64,000 nucleotides of DNA, from contig OY759225.1 of the NCBI GenBank assembly GCA_963662175.1, positions 2,604,001-2,668,000 on the forward strand, in the 5' to 3' direction. Shown piece by piece: positions 63,475 to 64,000 of the stretch. How positions within the stretch are numbered: position 1 is the first letter of the stretch; each line of letters opens with the position of its first letter. This DNA is from Aradus depressus (taxonomy: Eukaryota > Arthropoda > Insecta > Hemiptera > Aradidae). Made by a program: the position numbers and the translations under genes. The notes beneath the pieces are model-generated. The model did not search any database. It was not told where the DNA came from and saw only the letters and a program-made list of their open reading frames with translations.

Positions 63475-63612
63475 AAGTAATGAATGTATCAACACGAAAA
63501 CCAAAACGGTCCATTGATATTGGAGGGAGAGCAAACACTTAATTCCTACTGGGGAAGAACACTGCCGGTGATCCACCGACGACATTTTGCAGGAATTCTC
63601 GTGAACGAAAGA
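63475..63612 (+). repeat. PG repeat right end between two S1 fragments
   Basis: GAATGTATCAACACGAAAAC, GGAGGGAGAGCAAACACTTA, CTGGGGAAGAACACTGCCGG, TGATCCACCGACGACATTT. Confidence 0.65.
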
Positions 63613-63722
63613 ATAGTTATTATGACTCATGCCCGGGCTTTAACTAATAGGTCATATCGCCTACTACCTGAGCGCTCTTTCGTCACTCTGGTGGACATGA
63701 ACCCGACTTTACTTTGGGAGAT
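63613..63722 (-). repeat. tRNA-SINE family S1, 3' fragment
   Basis: Reverse complement of CTCCCAAAGTAAAGTCGGGT through CCCGGGCATGAGTCATAATA. Confidence 0.85.
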
Positions 63723-63833
63723 TAATAGTCGGTCAGTTTTTACGGTTTTGTGTTTAGCTCCTTAATCTCTTTTCTTGGAACGATTTCGCTAAAATTTTTA
63801 GGAGTCTTATTATAAGATTCAGAATACACGTTA

Positions 63834-63970
63834 GGGAGCCATGGTGGCCGTGCGGGCTAGAGCGTAGGGCTTTAGCCGCATGGTCTCACCATGGTTTGCG
63901 GGTTCGAATCCCGTCCGGGAGTGAGTTTTATTTCGTAGATAGAACTCCCTCCCGGAGCCATGGATGTCGT
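63834..63970 (+). repeat. tRNA-SINE family S2, copy 2
   Basis: GGGAGCCATGGTGGCCGTGC, CATGGTCTCACCATGGTTTG, CGGGTTCGAATCCCGTCCGG, ending GGAGCCATGGATGTC. Nearly identical to the copy at 48013-48150, so recently active. Confidence 0.82.
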
Positions 63971-64000
63971 AAATATAACTAAATAACCCATAGATGGCTA

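Overview
This is a eukaryotic, AT-rich, repeat-dominated window with no bacterial-type gene organisation. The one confidently recognised host-gene piece is a 134-nt minus-strand exon (972-1105) whose translation matches the start of the STAR/KH domain of the RNA-binding protein Held out wings/Quaking. It has clean splice signals, so the rest of the window to its right is probably the long intron upstream of that exon. The tRNA-derived SINEs, Jockey/R1-like LINEs, hAT, Transib, Helitron and Penelope-like remnants, and a How-type STAR exon, together point to an arthropod, most likely an insect. A hemipteran is a guess from overall style only.

Layout: 0-5 kb holds a Jockey-type LINE tail, the how exon, SINE copies and a 28-bp minisatellite. 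5-9 kb holds a 753-bp hAT element with an 8-bp target duplication and a second, poly(A)-tailed Jockey tail. 9.16-10.84 kb is a 42-copy 40-bp satellite with higher-order variants. 12.0-12.3 kb has a candidate spliced plus-strand coding segment with a 78-nt intron. 16-20 kb holds a dispersed repeat carrying a 22-bp array, a possible recursive splice site and a LINE ORF end. 23-26.7 kb holds a 53-bp array, a SINE split by a Transib-type inverted-repeat element, a 31-bp array and a second hAT element. 28.6-37.7 kb holds Penelope-like foldbacks with hammerhead-type motifs, two Helitron-like elements sharing their 3' ends and several SINEs. 40.2-41.8 kb is two abutting minisatellites. 44.4 kb carries a strong zero-length-exon (recursive splice) signal on the how strand. 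44-64 kb is mostly SINEs, a poly(G)-bearing dispersed repeat, LINE tails and two large palindromes with hammerhead-like cores.

Working together: nothing here forms an operon. The functional reading is one gene whose very large intron is packed with mobile elements. Two splice-site composites on the gene's strand (44,426/44,427 and 18,428/18,429) could let the intron be removed stepwise. SINEs (about 25 copies of one family, 2 of another) depend on LINE machinery in trans, and all visible LINE proteins here are 5'-truncated or frameshifted. Many open frames, especially in minisatellites, are by-products of repeat structure and are not reported as genes.

Coordinates of degraded repeats are approximate by some tens of bases. 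No database search was run; family names rest on motif recognition, terminal structure and target-site duplications that can be read directly.
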